A DNA stretch of 64,000 nucleotides, taken from a virus. The translations under genes and the position numbers were made by a program. The stretch covers positions 186,001 through 250,000 of the IMG/VR virus record IMGVR_UViG_3300044640_002737; one strand, given 5' to 3'. This document shows positions 50,049 to 58,283 of the stretch, one piece after another; position 1 is the stretch's first letter, and each line of letters begins with the position of its first letter. Below the pieces are notes generated by a model. It was not told the origin of the DNA. It saw only the letters and a program-made list of their open reading frames with translations, and did no database searches.

Positions 50049-50354
50049 ATGAAAAATATCAAAAACTTTAAAGATTGTGTTAATGAATGGCTGGATGCTC
50101 CGGGTAGCGTTGATGTTCCAGGTAACGAATATGCACCAAGAGTAAATTCCAGAAATTATACACCAGCACACCAACCCTTACCGGAAGTGGTGGATGCAAT
50201 GTACGAAGCTTCGTATTTCCATGAATTTCTAGACAACGAAGGTAAATCAGAGGAATTTAATAATTTCCTATCGGAAGGTAAAAAAACTGGCTCCGATGTA
50301 GCTGAATATATCAAAGGGGCATTTAACGAGAAAAGTTCGAAAAAAAATAACTAG
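50049..50354 (+). CDS. small protein with capsid-targeting-like leader
   Basis: The 101-residue protein opens with MKNIKNFKDCVNE-W: Phe 7, Cys in the second aromatic position, and a V-N-E site at 11-13. The rest is helical and acidic, with a Lys-rich end. It is a plus-strand gene overlapping the glycosylase gene tail by 4 nt. Probably an internal virion protein. Confidence 0.65.
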   Translation: MKNIKNFKDCVNEWLDAPGSVDVPGNEYAPRVNSRNYTPAHQPLPEVVDAMYEASYFHEFLDNEGKSEEFNNFLSEGKKTGSDVAEYIKGAFNEKSSKKNN

Positions 50355-50743
50355 CATCCAGTTACATCACTGATATATCTAGCTAATTTTTTATCGGTTG
50401 GTGTTATTGAAATATTATTATTAACGAATATTTCCCAGGATTCCCTACCATAAACACCTATACCAGGTAAATCATTAACGTCAGTAAATCCAGATATCCA
50501 TTTCTGACTTAATTGTATTATTCTCTTTGCCTTTATATTCTGAAATCCGGTACATTTTATGACCGCTGCTAGATCCAAAGGATCACATCCAATAGTAGAT
50601 ATGGGATCTGGAATTAAATCAAATACGGAGCTTAAAATCGGTCTTACCTGTTTATTATTTGTTTGATTCAATAATATGCAACAAACCATAATTTTCCATG
50701 GTGAATCCAGATATTCCTCCTGTATTAAAATTTCTCTTTCCAT
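50351..50743 (-). CDS. HhH-GPD DNA glycosylase (MBD4-like)
   Basis: This 130-residue protein reads like the catalytic domain of MBD4. PWKIMVCCILLNQTNNKQVRPIL is the N-terminal helix block, FQNIKAKRIIQLSQKWI precedes the helix-hairpin-helix DLPGIGVYGRESW, and TPTDKKL holds the catalytic Asp (HPEDHKL in MBD4). No FeS cysteine cluster follows, unlike MutY/Nth. MBD4 removes T, U or 5-hydroxymethyl-U opposite G. It has its own early promoter. It could repair deaminated modified cytosine in phage DNA or attack host DNA. Confidence 0.8.
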   Translation of the reverse strand: MEREILIQEEYLDSPWKIMVCCILLNQTNNKQVRPILSSVFDLIPDPISTIGCDPLDLAAVIKCTGFQNIKAKRIIQLSQKWISGFTDVNDLPGIGVYGRESWEIFVNNNISITPTDKKLARYISDVTGC

Positions 50744-50747
50744 TTAG

Positions 50748-50779
50748 CAAAAATAGATAAAATCCACGAAATAAAAAAA
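50748..50779 (-). promoter_or_regulatory. early promoter, Bacteroidota type
   Basis: Minus-strand TTTTTTTA (50779-50772), 16 nt beginning TTTCG, then TATTTTTG (50755-50748), ending 4 nt before the glycosylase ATG. The transcript may be leaderless. Confidence 0.75.
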
Positions 50780-50799
50780 TATTATTATCATATTCATTT

Positions 50800-50807
50800 G
50801 ATATATA
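50800..50807 (+). promoter_or_regulatory. GATATATA element
   Basis: An exact octamer 6 nt before the plus-strand amidase ATG, divergent from the early promoter. Confidence 0.55.
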
Positions 50808-50813
50808 ATTGAT

Positions 50814-51503
50814 ATGAACATAAAGCACCTACAAACAGACGAATTCTTTGCCACGCAAACACCCAAGGATTCAATATATCTTCACCACTCCAATGGAGCA
50901 TATAGACCCGATTGGACTATTAAATCGTGGGATAGACAAGAGACAACAGGTGGTAGCAAGGTTAGAAGCGCAAAATCATATGTTATTGGTGGATTAAGTT
51001 CGATGGGAACCTCAGATTTATATAACGGGGAAATATACGAATCATTCGATCCTAAATATTGGTCACACCATCTAGGGATAAAATCTAAAAATAACACCTT
51101 CATCAATCAAAAAAGCATAGCTATAGAATTATGCAACTATGGACCACTAATTAGATCCAAAGAGGGCAGATTTTATACCAATAGTAGAGTTGAAATTGAC
51201 GAAAGTCTAGTAACCACTCTTGATAATCCATTTAGAGGCAATCTATATTATCAAGCATACACGGATTCACAAATAGAATCATTAAGAATACTTATATTGG
51301 AACTTAGTAATAAATTCGATATAGATTTATCTAAGGGAATAAAAAAAGAGCTTCTTTCATTATCCGATGCAAATTTAGCGTTCGAAATAAATAAAAAAGC
51401 TCTTGAGGGTTATCCTGGAATATGGTCACACTCTAATGTTAGAATGGATCGTGATGATATTTACCCATGTCCCAGATTAATAGAGATGTTAATAAACTTA
51501 TAA
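50814..51503 (+). CDS. N-acetylmuramoyl-L-alanine amidase (second endolysin)
   Basis: The Amidase_2-type zinc fold of this 229-residue protein has its first His in YLHHSNG, the YVIGG block, W-S-HHLGIKSKN, IAIELCNYG, and the last zinc ligands in GIWSHSNVRMDRDDIYPCP (His and Cys). It would cut the bond between the sugar and peptide in peptidoglycan. There is no signal peptide. It could be a lysin or a virion-associated wall-opening enzyme. It lies 48 kb from the GH19 endolysin and converges with hsp20. Confidence 0.85.
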   Translation: MNIKHLQTDEFFATQTPKDSIYLHHSNGAYRPDWTIKSWDRQETTGGSKVRSAKSYVIGGLSSMGTSDLYNGEIYESFDPKYWSHHLGIKSKNNTFINQKSIAIELCNYGPLIRSKEGRFYTNSRVEIDESLVTTLDNPFRGNLYYQAYTDSQIESLRILILELSNKFDIDLSKGIKKELLSLSDANLAFEINKKALEGYPGIWSHSNVRMDRDDIYPCPRLIEMLINL

Positions 51504-51512
51504 TATAGCTTA

Positions 51513-51899
51513 TTATTTTATTGTAATCTTCTTGGAATCTGGATTCTTAATCTTAATCTTAGGAATATCTATAACCAATACACCATTTTTAAAATCAGCT
51601 GATATATTATTACTATCAGCGTTATCAGGTAGCGTGAAAAGCCTATCTGATTTTTTAACCCATGTATTACCGTTGATGATTGATATCTTAATAGAATTTT
51701 TGTTTGTAGTTTCTATATTAATATCGCTCTTTTCTATACCTGGTAGGGGTAATTTAAGTAACCATCCAAGATCTTCATTATCTGACACCTCGTATTTTTT
51801 ATCATCAAGTTTCTGATTAAACATTGAGTCCAATATGGAGTCAGTCAGATTATTCGAATTAATAATCGGGAAGATGGTTCTGAATCGGTTTGTGTTCAT
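51513..51899 (-). CDS. small heat shock protein Hsp20
   Basis: The alpha-crystallin domain of this 128-residue protein has LPLPGIEKSDINIETTNKNS, RLFTLPDNADSNNISADFKNGVLVIDIPK and a short C-terminal extension (KKITIK, I-x-I type). Phage Hsp20 proteins occur in T4-like cyanophages; it may help scaffold or tail assembly or protect proteins. It is transcribed towards the amidase gene with only 9 nt between stops. Confidence 0.92.
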   Translation of the reverse strand: MNTNRFRTIFPIINSNNLTDSILDSMFNQKLDDKKYEVSDNEDLGWLLKLPLPGIEKSDINIETTNKNSIKISIINGNTWVKKSDRLFTLPDNADSNNISADFKNGVLVIDIPKIKIKNPDSKKITIK

Positions 51900-51943
51900 A
51901 ATTTATTATTATTTTTTATATAATTATTTCAAAAATCGCTCCA

Positions 51944-51972
51944 TACAAAAAAAGATGACTAAAAGTCACCTT
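51944..51972 (-). terminator. intrinsic terminator
   Basis: Minus-strand GGTGACT (51970-51964) pairs with AGTCATC (51960-51954, one G-U) around a TTT loop and runs into a T-stretch. It ends the gene at 52008. Confidence 0.75.
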
Positions 51973-52007
51973 TCTGGTATTTTTATTGTTTACCAATTGA
52001 CGAAATG

Positions 52008-52457
52008 TCATTTTTTATTTCTATTAGAAAACTCCAGGTATGATTTTAGTTTCTTCATGACTTTCTTTCTCTTGTTTGCTGCTGCAGTACCCACAGTAAG
52101 AGAAGGAAATTTATCACCAGATCCAACGTTATTCGGATTATAAAATCCAGCATTTGTTCCATCGTTAGTTGGTGTTGCCGGATTTCCCATCCCGCCAACA
52201 TCACCCAGGGTTGCTAATCCACCCCCGTCCATGTCTTCGGATATCTCACAGCCTTTATTTTTTAAATATTCCTTTAGCTGCCATTTTTCGACGCAGTAAG
52301 AATTCTCATTCAGCCATTTATTCATGCACTCCATTAAACACTCATAACATGATTCATCGCAACTATTTAGTGCCTCTTCTATCGAATCTTTTTCATCATC
52401 CATGCAAACTAAGCATCTTGATTCTCCTATATGTGACTTAAAATCCGGGTAAACCAT
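52008..52457 (-). CDS. Cys-rich protein with leader-like C-terminus
   Basis: This 149-residue protein has an N-terminal half (1-70) with eight Cys in pairs (CLVCMDD, CDESCYECLMEC), probably metal-binding. The second half is Gly/Asn/Pro-rich (GGMGNPATPTNDGTNAG) and ends VMKKLKSYLEFSNRNKK, a basic-aromatic tail related to the leader core. No function known. Confidence 0.65.
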   Translation of the reverse strand: MVYPDFKSHIGESRCLVCMDDEKDSIEEALNSCDESCYECLMECMNKWLNENSYCVEKWQLKEYLKNKGCEISEDMDGGGLATLGDVGGMGNPATPTNDGTNAGFYNPNNVGSGDKFPSLTVGTAAANKRKKVMKKLKSYLEFSNRNKK

Positions 52458-52459
52458 AT

Positions 52460-52690
52460 TTAATCTAATATTATTTTTATATTATGCGAAAATATTCTGA
52501 CTATATTTCCCTTCTCGTTTTTAGTTATGTAACCTATTATATCTTGGTAACCATCATATATAGGTTCCTGTATTAGTAATTTTCGATCAAGGTTATCCAA
52601 TACCCATTTATTAAGTATTTGACTAATCTCCTTCGAATGATCCTTTTTAATATTGCCTAGATTTATACTAGGATCTCCACAGTCGCACAT
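52460..52690 (-). CDS. small protein, unknown function
   Basis: The 76-residue protein starts MCDCGDPSINLGNIKKDHSKEIS; the C-x-C at the N-terminus may bind metal. The C-terminal half is beta-rich. It lies 2 nt from each neighbour in the same string. Confidence 0.6.
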   Translation of the reverse strand: MCDCGDPSINLGNIKKDHSKEISQILNKWVLDNLDRKLLIQEPIYDGYQDIIGYITKNEKGNIVRIFSHNIKIILD

Positions 52691-52692
52691 AG

Positions 52693-53106
52693 TTATCTAA
52701 AGTCTTCGTTATCTTCTTTTCTCTTTATATATTGCCATAGGTAATCTAGAGCCTTTTTATAATCTGATGATTTTCTGAATGGTATTATATATTTCTTTAT
52801 ATCGTTACCGTTACCCTGTGGAACATCATCGGATTTTATGGGATTATATCTTCTAACTGTTCCGGATGGATGTATCGTATAAAAAACATCACTGTGACCC
52901 TTCTCCCTCTGCTTATGTTTAGTTCTTACGAACTTCATGGTGTTATTAAGAGCCTGCTGGTCAGATGTTTCCTCAGAAAATCCAAGATTTATTAATCTTC
53001 TATATTCCTTGGTTCTTCTTACCCTATCAAGATCTAATGACCTCCTTGAATCTACCCTATATTCATCATTGGGATTATAGTCTTTAAAACTCTTGATGTT
53101 TCTCAT
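52693..53106 (-). CDS. basic protein with leader-like N-terminus
   Basis: The 137-residue protein opens with MRNIKSFKDYNPNDE, with F7/Y10 but a poorer cleavage site. The body is Arg/Lys-rich with RRLINLGFSEETSDQQALNNTM and an aromatic end. Probably a virion-internal or assembly protein. A GATATATA element ends 4 nt upstream. Confidence 0.65.
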   Translation of the reverse strand: MRNIKSFKDYNPNDEYRVDSRRSLDLDRVRRTKEYRRLINLGFSEETSDQQALNNTMKFVRTKHKQREKGHSDVFYTIHPSGTVRRYNPIKSDDVPQGNGNDIKKYIIPFRKSSDYKKALDYLWQYIKRKEDNEDFR

Positions 53107-53110
53107 GATC

Positions 53111-53118
53111 TATATATC
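53111..53118 (-). promoter_or_regulatory. GATATATA element
   Basis: An exact octamer 4 nt before the ATG at 53106. Confidence 0.5.
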
Positions 53119-53136
53119 TAACTATAATTTGGTCGA

Positions 53137-53415
53137 TTATGCAGTCATCATCGGTGGATTTGGATCGGTCCATTCCGGTGTTGCCAAAATTATTAAAATT
53201 TCATCATATGTATAAGGACCTTCCTTTGTATTTAGGTTACTTACACATTCTGGCATTACACCATCCCACTTAACAAATGTCTTTGTTTGGTCCACAGATT
53301 TTCTAACCGTATCTGCTGATGTTTCTAAAACTTGAGTGAAATCGATTTCATTCAATTCACTTACATTGAAAATCATAAATTCTCTGTTGTCGTATTCTTG
53401 TACTTGTGTTTCCAT
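53137..53415 (-). CDS. adhesin-associated small protein (copy 1)
   Basis: This 92-residue protein is similar in order and motif to the protein at 55764: a hydrophobic start (FMIFNVSELNEIDFTQVLET), S-V-D-Q-x-K-T-x-V-x-W, and an EGPY block. Each copy lies directly downstream of a LamG adhesin gene. It is probably a tail-fibre accessory or chaperone. Confidence 0.75.
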   Translation of the reverse strand: METQVQEYDNREFMIFNVSELNEIDFTQVLETSADTVRKSVDQTKTFVKWDGVMPECVSNLNTKEGPYTYDEILIILATPEWTDPNPPMMTA

Positions 53416-53433
53416 ATTATTATATATTTTTTA

Positions 53434-55719
53434 TTATAAACCAAATCTTGATTTGGCTGCATTATAGTTTTGTGATATTTCTTGTGGGGTTAACGCTCGG
53501 TTATATATTCTTGCAATTGGGATATGTCCATTAAAATTATGAGTCCCATCTACAACACTACCACCATAAGTTCCAACATAATAAGTTGCATCGGGTATCG
53601 TACCTGTTTGTGGGGTTGACCATATCTCAACACCATTAAGATATGCTCTTGCCATAGTGCCGTCATAAGTACCAACTAAGTAAGACCAAGAATTGTTTGG
53701 TATACTACCATTCCAATTAGATACCCTACTATTGTTAGTTTGGTTTGCCCAATGCATTGAGAACGTATTACCGCCATCCGTTGAATCAATGATACCTAAA
53801 TACATACTATTAGATGAAGATATCGCACCGCCCCTTATCGTTCCTGAAACCGTTAGTTTAGTTGGTTTTATCCAACTTTCGCAAGTAATTGCGGTTGTTG
53901 GTTTATTAGAAAATGTAGGTACAACCATATAATCGTCAGTCCCATCAAACACGATACTTCCACCATCTGAACTATTAAATGTGGTTCCGTTTGTTAAGGT
54001 ACCATTAGTACCATTAGTTGTTAAATCTTTCCATGTAGTTCCTGATCCTGGATAAGACACGAAATTACCAGCATCTAACGCCATAATTAAACCATCCGTT
54101 ATTATAGGTGAACCATAGTAGTTTTGAGTAGTCTCTGCATCGGTTAATGCCCTATTATAGACCCTAAATTTAGACATCTCTCCTTTCCAGGGAAGTTGTG
54201 CTGAACTAAACGCACCTATAGTGTTATATGAACCCAGCGAAACATTCCCAGTAAAAGTATCTGTACCGGATGGAGTCATTATCTGATTGTTTTGTTTTAC
54301 CACCACCTGACCGTTAGGGTTTAAGATAAAGTGATATAATGCTCTTACGTTTAATATTCCGGCACCTGCTTTATACCATCTAAAAAATGCATTAGAAGTA
54401 TTGGTGATATCGAAATATCCATAATCACCACCCCAAGGCCAATGTGCCATCATTCCTCTATCAGACCCATTAGGACCTACAAAATTAAACATTCCATTAT
54501 ATTCTTGAGTGGGGTTACATAAAACTTCCACTGTGAATTGATTTGTAATATCATAAGTTGATGATCCATCTGATACGTAGTCATCAGCTCCATCAAATAC
54601 GATAGACCTAGTTGTGGAGTTAAATGTTGGTCCATTTGCTAATGTACCAACATTTCCATATCCACTCAAATCATTCCACTTCGTACCAGTCGTTGGATAT
54701 GAAATAGCATTGGACGCATCAAGATTTAACATCAAATTATTTTTTACGATATTAGCGGTGTTAAATCTTGCTAATCCTGCGTTGTAGTTTTGCAATATTT
54801 CTGATGATGATAATGCTCTACTATAAACTCTATTGGAATATATATTTCCACCAAATGGTCCAAGCGAAGCTAAATCATAACCGCTACCGCCAACACCGGA
54901 AAATGTTTGCGTGCCTGCTGTTTGGTTTGGTGTTAATAATTGACCATCCAAATAAATTTGATTGACGCTTCCCGAATGTCTAAATACTAGATGGTGTATA
55001 TTACCGTCAGTAAAATTTGGAGAGGTCCACCAGATCCTATTACCTCCGTTACCCTCCCAATACATCCAAAGACTATATCCTGAATCATTAAAATTACAGT
55101 TCAGATTACTACCGTAGAAATTCCATAAGTGATTCCTTGTTGTTTTAGTTCCTCTATACCAGGTATCAACAGTAAGCTCATTAGTAAATGTTTGAACGAG
55201 ATTAGTACTAACAACATCATCAGCTCCATCGAATACTATAGACCCGCCATTCAAGGAACTAAAAGCCGGTCCATTTACAAGGGTTGCATTATTTCCGTTA
55301 TGTGATATATCATACCAGCCAGTGCCGTTAGTTGGATATGATGGTATAAACCCAGCATCAACATTAAAGACCAAACCATCAGTAATTATTCCTTCGTAAT
55401 TTTTATTAACACACGCATAATTTGTTTGAGTTGCATACCAGTTTAAACATTGTACTGCTGTAGTGAAACCCTGACCTGATATAATATTGGTGTATGATAT
55501 TAGCTCAAGATCGCTGTTCGCAGTGTGAAAGCTTATCTTGGATGTTTCATTTACGTTATATGAATAAATGGTGTATCCACCCGACATCGGCGTTACTCCA
55601 TTATAGTGACCAGATGAACTTGAAGGTCCCTTACCAACGTCACCCACACCAAAAAAGAAATTCCCCTTCTTTAATGACTGTGTATCACCAGTTGTTGAAT
55701 GTTTTATTGAATTTGGCAT
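53434..55719 (-). CDS. tail-fibre adhesin with three LamG-type domains
   Basis: In this 761-residue protein the N-terminal ~120 residues are shared with the gene at 56005 (KKGN...G...GGYTIYSYN, then VQCLNWYATQ), probably for attachment to the virion. Three tandem concanavalin/LamG-like domains follow (about 120-325, 330-530, 540-760). Each starts YP-x-x-GT-x-W-x-D-x-S and has SIVFDG-x-DD, and most end in VYNRALT-x-x-E-x-x-QNY. LamG folds bind glycans, so this is probably the receptor-binding fibre. Internal repeats favour recombination and host-range change. Confidence 0.85.
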   Translation of the reverse strand: MPNSIKHSTTGDTQSLKKGNFFFGVGDVGKGPSSSSGHYNGVTPMSGGYTIYSYNVNETSKISFHTANSDLELISYTNIISGQGFTTAVQCLNWYATQTNYACVNKNYEGIITDGLVFNVDAGFIPSYPTNGTGWYDISHNGNNATLVNGPAFSSLNGGSIVFDGADDVVSTNLVQTFTNELTVDTWYRGTKTTRNHLWNFYGSNLNCNFNDSGYSLWMYWEGNGGNRIWWTSPNFTDGNIHHLVFRHSGSVNQIYLDGQLLTPNQTAGTQTFSGVGGSGYDLASLGPFGGNIYSNRVYSRALSSSEILQNYNAGLARFNTANIVKNNLMLNLDASNAISYPTTGTKWNDLSGYGNVGTLANGPTFNSTTRSIVFDGADDYVSDGSSTYDITNQFTVEVLCNPTQEYNGMFNFVGPNGSDRGMMAHWPWGGDYGYFDITNTSNAFFRWYKAGAGILNVRALYHFILNPNGQVVVKQNNQIMTPSGTDTFTGNVSLGSYNTIGAFSSAQLPWKGEMSKFRVYNRALTDAETTQNYYGSPIITDGLIMALDAGNFVSYPGSGTTWKDLTTNGTNGTLTNGTTFNSSDGGSIVFDGTDDYMVVPTFSNKPTTAITCESWIKPTKLTVSGTIRGGAISSSNSMYLGIIDSTDGGNTFSMHWANQTNNSRVSNWNGSIPNNSWSYLVGTYDGTMARAYLNGVEIWSTPQTGTIPDATYYVGTYGGSVVDGTHNFNGHIPIARIYNRALTPQEISQNYNAAKSRFGL

Positions 55720-55763
55720 TTTTTATTTTATTTAGTTTTATTTAAAAATCGATTATAAAATAA

Positions 55764-55997
55764 CTAAACGATTAATAGCCATTCATATCCCTCAGTGATT
55801 CCTAATAATTGATTCTGATCATATGGACCCTCAGCGCTTTCCATGGTGGAAATAAAATCGGGATTTTCAACAGTGGTCCAACTAACGTATGTTTTATCCT
55901 GATTTACACTATAAATTAATGTCTCCGGAGTTTGTATAACCTCATTAAAATCAACCTTATCCAATTCGTATACTTTAAAAATTATAGATTTCATCAT
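55764..55997 (-). CDS. adhesin-associated small protein (copy 2)
   Basis: This 77-residue protein is a paralogue of 53137-53415: YELDKVDFNEVIQTPETLIYSVNQDKTYVSW and AEGPYDQNQLLGI. It lies 7 nt after the adhesin gene at 56005. A likely accessory of the fibre. Confidence 0.75.
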   Translation of the reverse strand: MMKSIIFKVYELDKVDFNEVIQTPETLIYSVNQDKTYVSWTTVENPDFISTMESAEGPYDQNQLLGITEGYEWLLIV

Positions 55998-56004
55998 ATT
56001 ATCA

Positions 56005-57867
56005 CTATTTTACTTCCTCCAATGTTATGTCACCAAATAGCATAATTGGTAGAGGAGATGTTCCACCAGGTACCGCATAATTTATCAAATGCAAAAACAT
56101 GACATATTTTGTTCCATATCTAAAAGGCAAACCGCTATTTCGGTTTTCCCCAGTAAATACACCACTCTCGTGTGTTCCCCAGCTACCAAAAGGAGCTTCT
56201 GTTGGATAGAATACATAATTATATGTTCCACCAGCAACACCATTCATTACTGGTGTACCAGCTGGTGTGGGATAACCTATGTCAGGGAAAGAAACCCAAT
56301 TATTATTAGAATCAGCAAATCTAAATCTCAATTCACCTCCACCAATATCAGTTATCTCGTTATAATAGAGATCCACATCACCATAACCTATCCTAGTATA
56401 TTCCCAAGGTTTATTAAATTCTGGATGTGATGGTGGGTACATCATAAAATGTCTGAAGTAATAGGTATTACCTGGACCTACCCATTGATTATTTACACTG
56501 GAAACATATGCATATGAATCACCAGCAACCAAATTTCTAGTCAAAGTTGTATTAGCAATTCCCCCACACATTCTCAGATCAATGAACCTGTAGCTTGAAT
56601 CAAGTGTCATGAATCCGGTATAACCTCCAGAAAGTATATTATCTCCCGGCCCACCCTTAGTGAGAGTCCTATTTTTAACTGTCACCTTATATTTTTTTGT
56701 TGTATCAACCTGAACTGGTGTATCACTAGTAAATGTCCCATACTGTGTCTGAGGGAGTTGCAACGAGTAACTATATCCAGGAAGGGTCGTCGTACTATTA
56801 GTAGATCCACCAGAATAATTCTGGAGTGCACCTCCTGAAGTTAAAAATTTAAAGTTACCATTGGTATAAAAATTTTGGAATCTTCCCTTTTGCGAATTAT
56901 AATTCTGGGTTATCTCTGATTGTGTTAGTGATCTATTATAAACTCTAAAAACTGCACATTCCATGATCATATTATATCCTCCACCTCCCCAAGTTGCAAT
57001 CTTACCGTAGCCGCTATTAAAGTTTCTGTTACCTGATGCTTCACCGGAGTACTGTTGACTTAATGTCTGTGAAACTCCATTAACATATATCTTATTATTT
57101 GTATATGCAACATCACTCCTAAATTCAAATATATAATGAGCCCATTCGTTAACGATACCCAATGAGTTAACAGTGGATTGAGATATTCCATAGACATCAC
57201 CATTCCCAGTATTATACCCAATTGATCCACCCGCAGTATATACGTCGTAATATTGCCATCCCATGAACATCCTATTACTATAATCTGATCCTATTTTACA
57301 CCACATCTCGACACTGGCGGTACCAGATAGATTCGGTGCATAGAAATCCACACGATCGTCAACACCATCGAAGGTTAAACTTCCACCTCCATCAAACGAT
57401 GACCCATTTGGGTTAAATGAGATACCATTTACCAATGTTGCATTATTATTACCCGAGCTTATGTCATAGATTGTTGTTCCTGAGGTTGGATATGATACTG
57501 AAAAACCAGAATCCAGATTTAATACCATCCCGCTCGTTAATATATTCTCATAATCGAAATTCAGAACAACTCTATCCGATTGCGACGAAAAATAATTAAG
57601 ACACTGCACCACCGTGGTATATGATGTACCCGCGATTTTATTAGTTAAATCTATTAATTGTGCGTCATTGGAAGCAACATAAATCGATGGTCCATTGGAT
57701 GTCTTATTTAGATATATCGTATATCCACCATATGTTGGAGTTATACCGTTCCAGAAACCAGTAGATGAGGTTGGTGCGTAATCGACATTATTTATACCAA
57801 TCAGGATATTTCCCTTCTTAATTGTATTAGATTGCGAGGAGCCGCTATATTTTATTTTATTAGCCAT
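56005..57867 (-). CDS. tail-fibre adhesin with one LamG-type domain
   Basis: This 620-residue protein shares its N-terminal attachment region with the 53434 adhesin. One LamG domain (about 125-330) has YPTSGTTIYDISSGNNNATLVNG and LTFDGVDDRV. The C-terminal ~290 residues are unrelated to the other fibre, beta-rich and aromatic (YNYVFYPTEAPFGSWG), perhaps a carbohydrate-binding domain. Together with the small gene it forms a duplicated cassette. Confidence 0.82.
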   Translation of the reverse strand: MANKIKYSGSSQSNTIKKGNILIGINNVDYAPTSSTGFWNGITPTYGGYTIYLNKTSNGPSIYVASNDAQLIDLTNKIAGTSYTTVVQCLNYFSSQSDRVVLNFDYENILTSGMVLNLDSGFSVSYPTSGTTIYDISSGNNNATLVNGISFNPNGSSFDGGGSLTFDGVDDRVDFYAPNLSGTASVEMWCKIGSDYSNRMFMGWQYYDVYTAGGSIGYNTGNGDVYGISQSTVNSLGIVNEWAHYIFEFRSDVAYTNNKIYVNGVSQTLSQQYSGEASGNRNFNSGYGKIATWGGGGYNMIMECAVFRVYNRSLTQSEITQNYNSQKGRFQNFYTNGNFKFLTSGGALQNYSGGSTNSTTTLPGYSYSLQLPQTQYGTFTSDTPVQVDTTKKYKVTVKNRTLTKGGPGDNILSGGYTGFMTLDSSYRFIDLRMCGGIANTTLTRNLVAGDSYAYVSSVNNQWVGPGNTYYFRHFMMYPPSHPEFNKPWEYTRIGYGDVDLYYNEITDIGGGELRFRFADSNNNWVSFPDIGYPTPAGTPVMNGVAGGTYNYVFYPTEAPFGSWGTHESGVFTGENRNSGLPFRYGTKYVMFLHLINYAVPGGTSPLPIMLFGDITLEEVK

Positions 57868-57895
57868 TGTGTGATCTGAACTGCTATATCATATA

Positions 57896-58249
57896 TTACT
57901 TAGAGGAAATCCAATCTCTATAATCCTTCAAATTCTGGAGGTTCTTCTTACCTTTGGATTTTTGTTTTGAGTCAGGATCCAAAAATGGCATTATCTTGGC
58001 TGGTCCGCCAGGATAGAAATCCGGTATTTTCGGTGATGTTACTATAGCTAGATCCTCGTCAACGTGATCTGGTAGATTTTTATATTTTGTTGATGCATAA
58101 GCTTTCAGCTCTTTCTCGGTCATTCTTTTAGAAAGATCTACTATCGCTTTTCTATATTTAGGGTCTATGTCTGCTGGTTTAAGTTCACCTATTCTAACAG
58201 CATAAGCCTGCCCCATTAATCTCTGTTGTGCTACACTCGATGATGGCAT
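57896..58249 (-). CDS. DUF3008-type protein with leader-like C-terminus
   Basis: In this 117-residue protein residues 1-65 read SSSVAQQRLMGQAYAVRIGE ... MTEKELKAYASTKYKNLPDHV, the pattern of the DUF3008 family common in T4-like marine phages. The C-terminus ends NLQNLKDYRDWISSK, related to the leader core found at other N-termini here. Probably a small virion protein. Function unknown. Confidence 0.75.
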   Translation of the reverse strand: MPSSSVAQQRLMGQAYAVRIGELKPADIDPKYRKAIVDLSKRMTEKELKAYASTKYKNLPDHVDEDLAIVTSPKIPDFYPGGPAKIMPFLDPDSKQKSKGKKNLQNLKDYRDWISSK

Positions 58250-58271
58250 AATTATTAATTTTTTTACAGAC

Positions 58272-58279
58272 TATATATC
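58272..58279 (-). promoter_or_regulatory. GATATATA element
   Basis: An exact octamer 22 nt upstream of the DUF3008-type gene, next to the terminator of the previous unit. Confidence 0.55.
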
Positions 58280-58283
58280 AAAA

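Noticed and set aside
53434-57867. Repeats in the adhesin genes as a CRISPR array
   Set aside because: The repeats are long protein-domain repeats with codon-level variation and no short palindromic repeat-spacer pattern. No CRISPR array was seen anywhere in the window.
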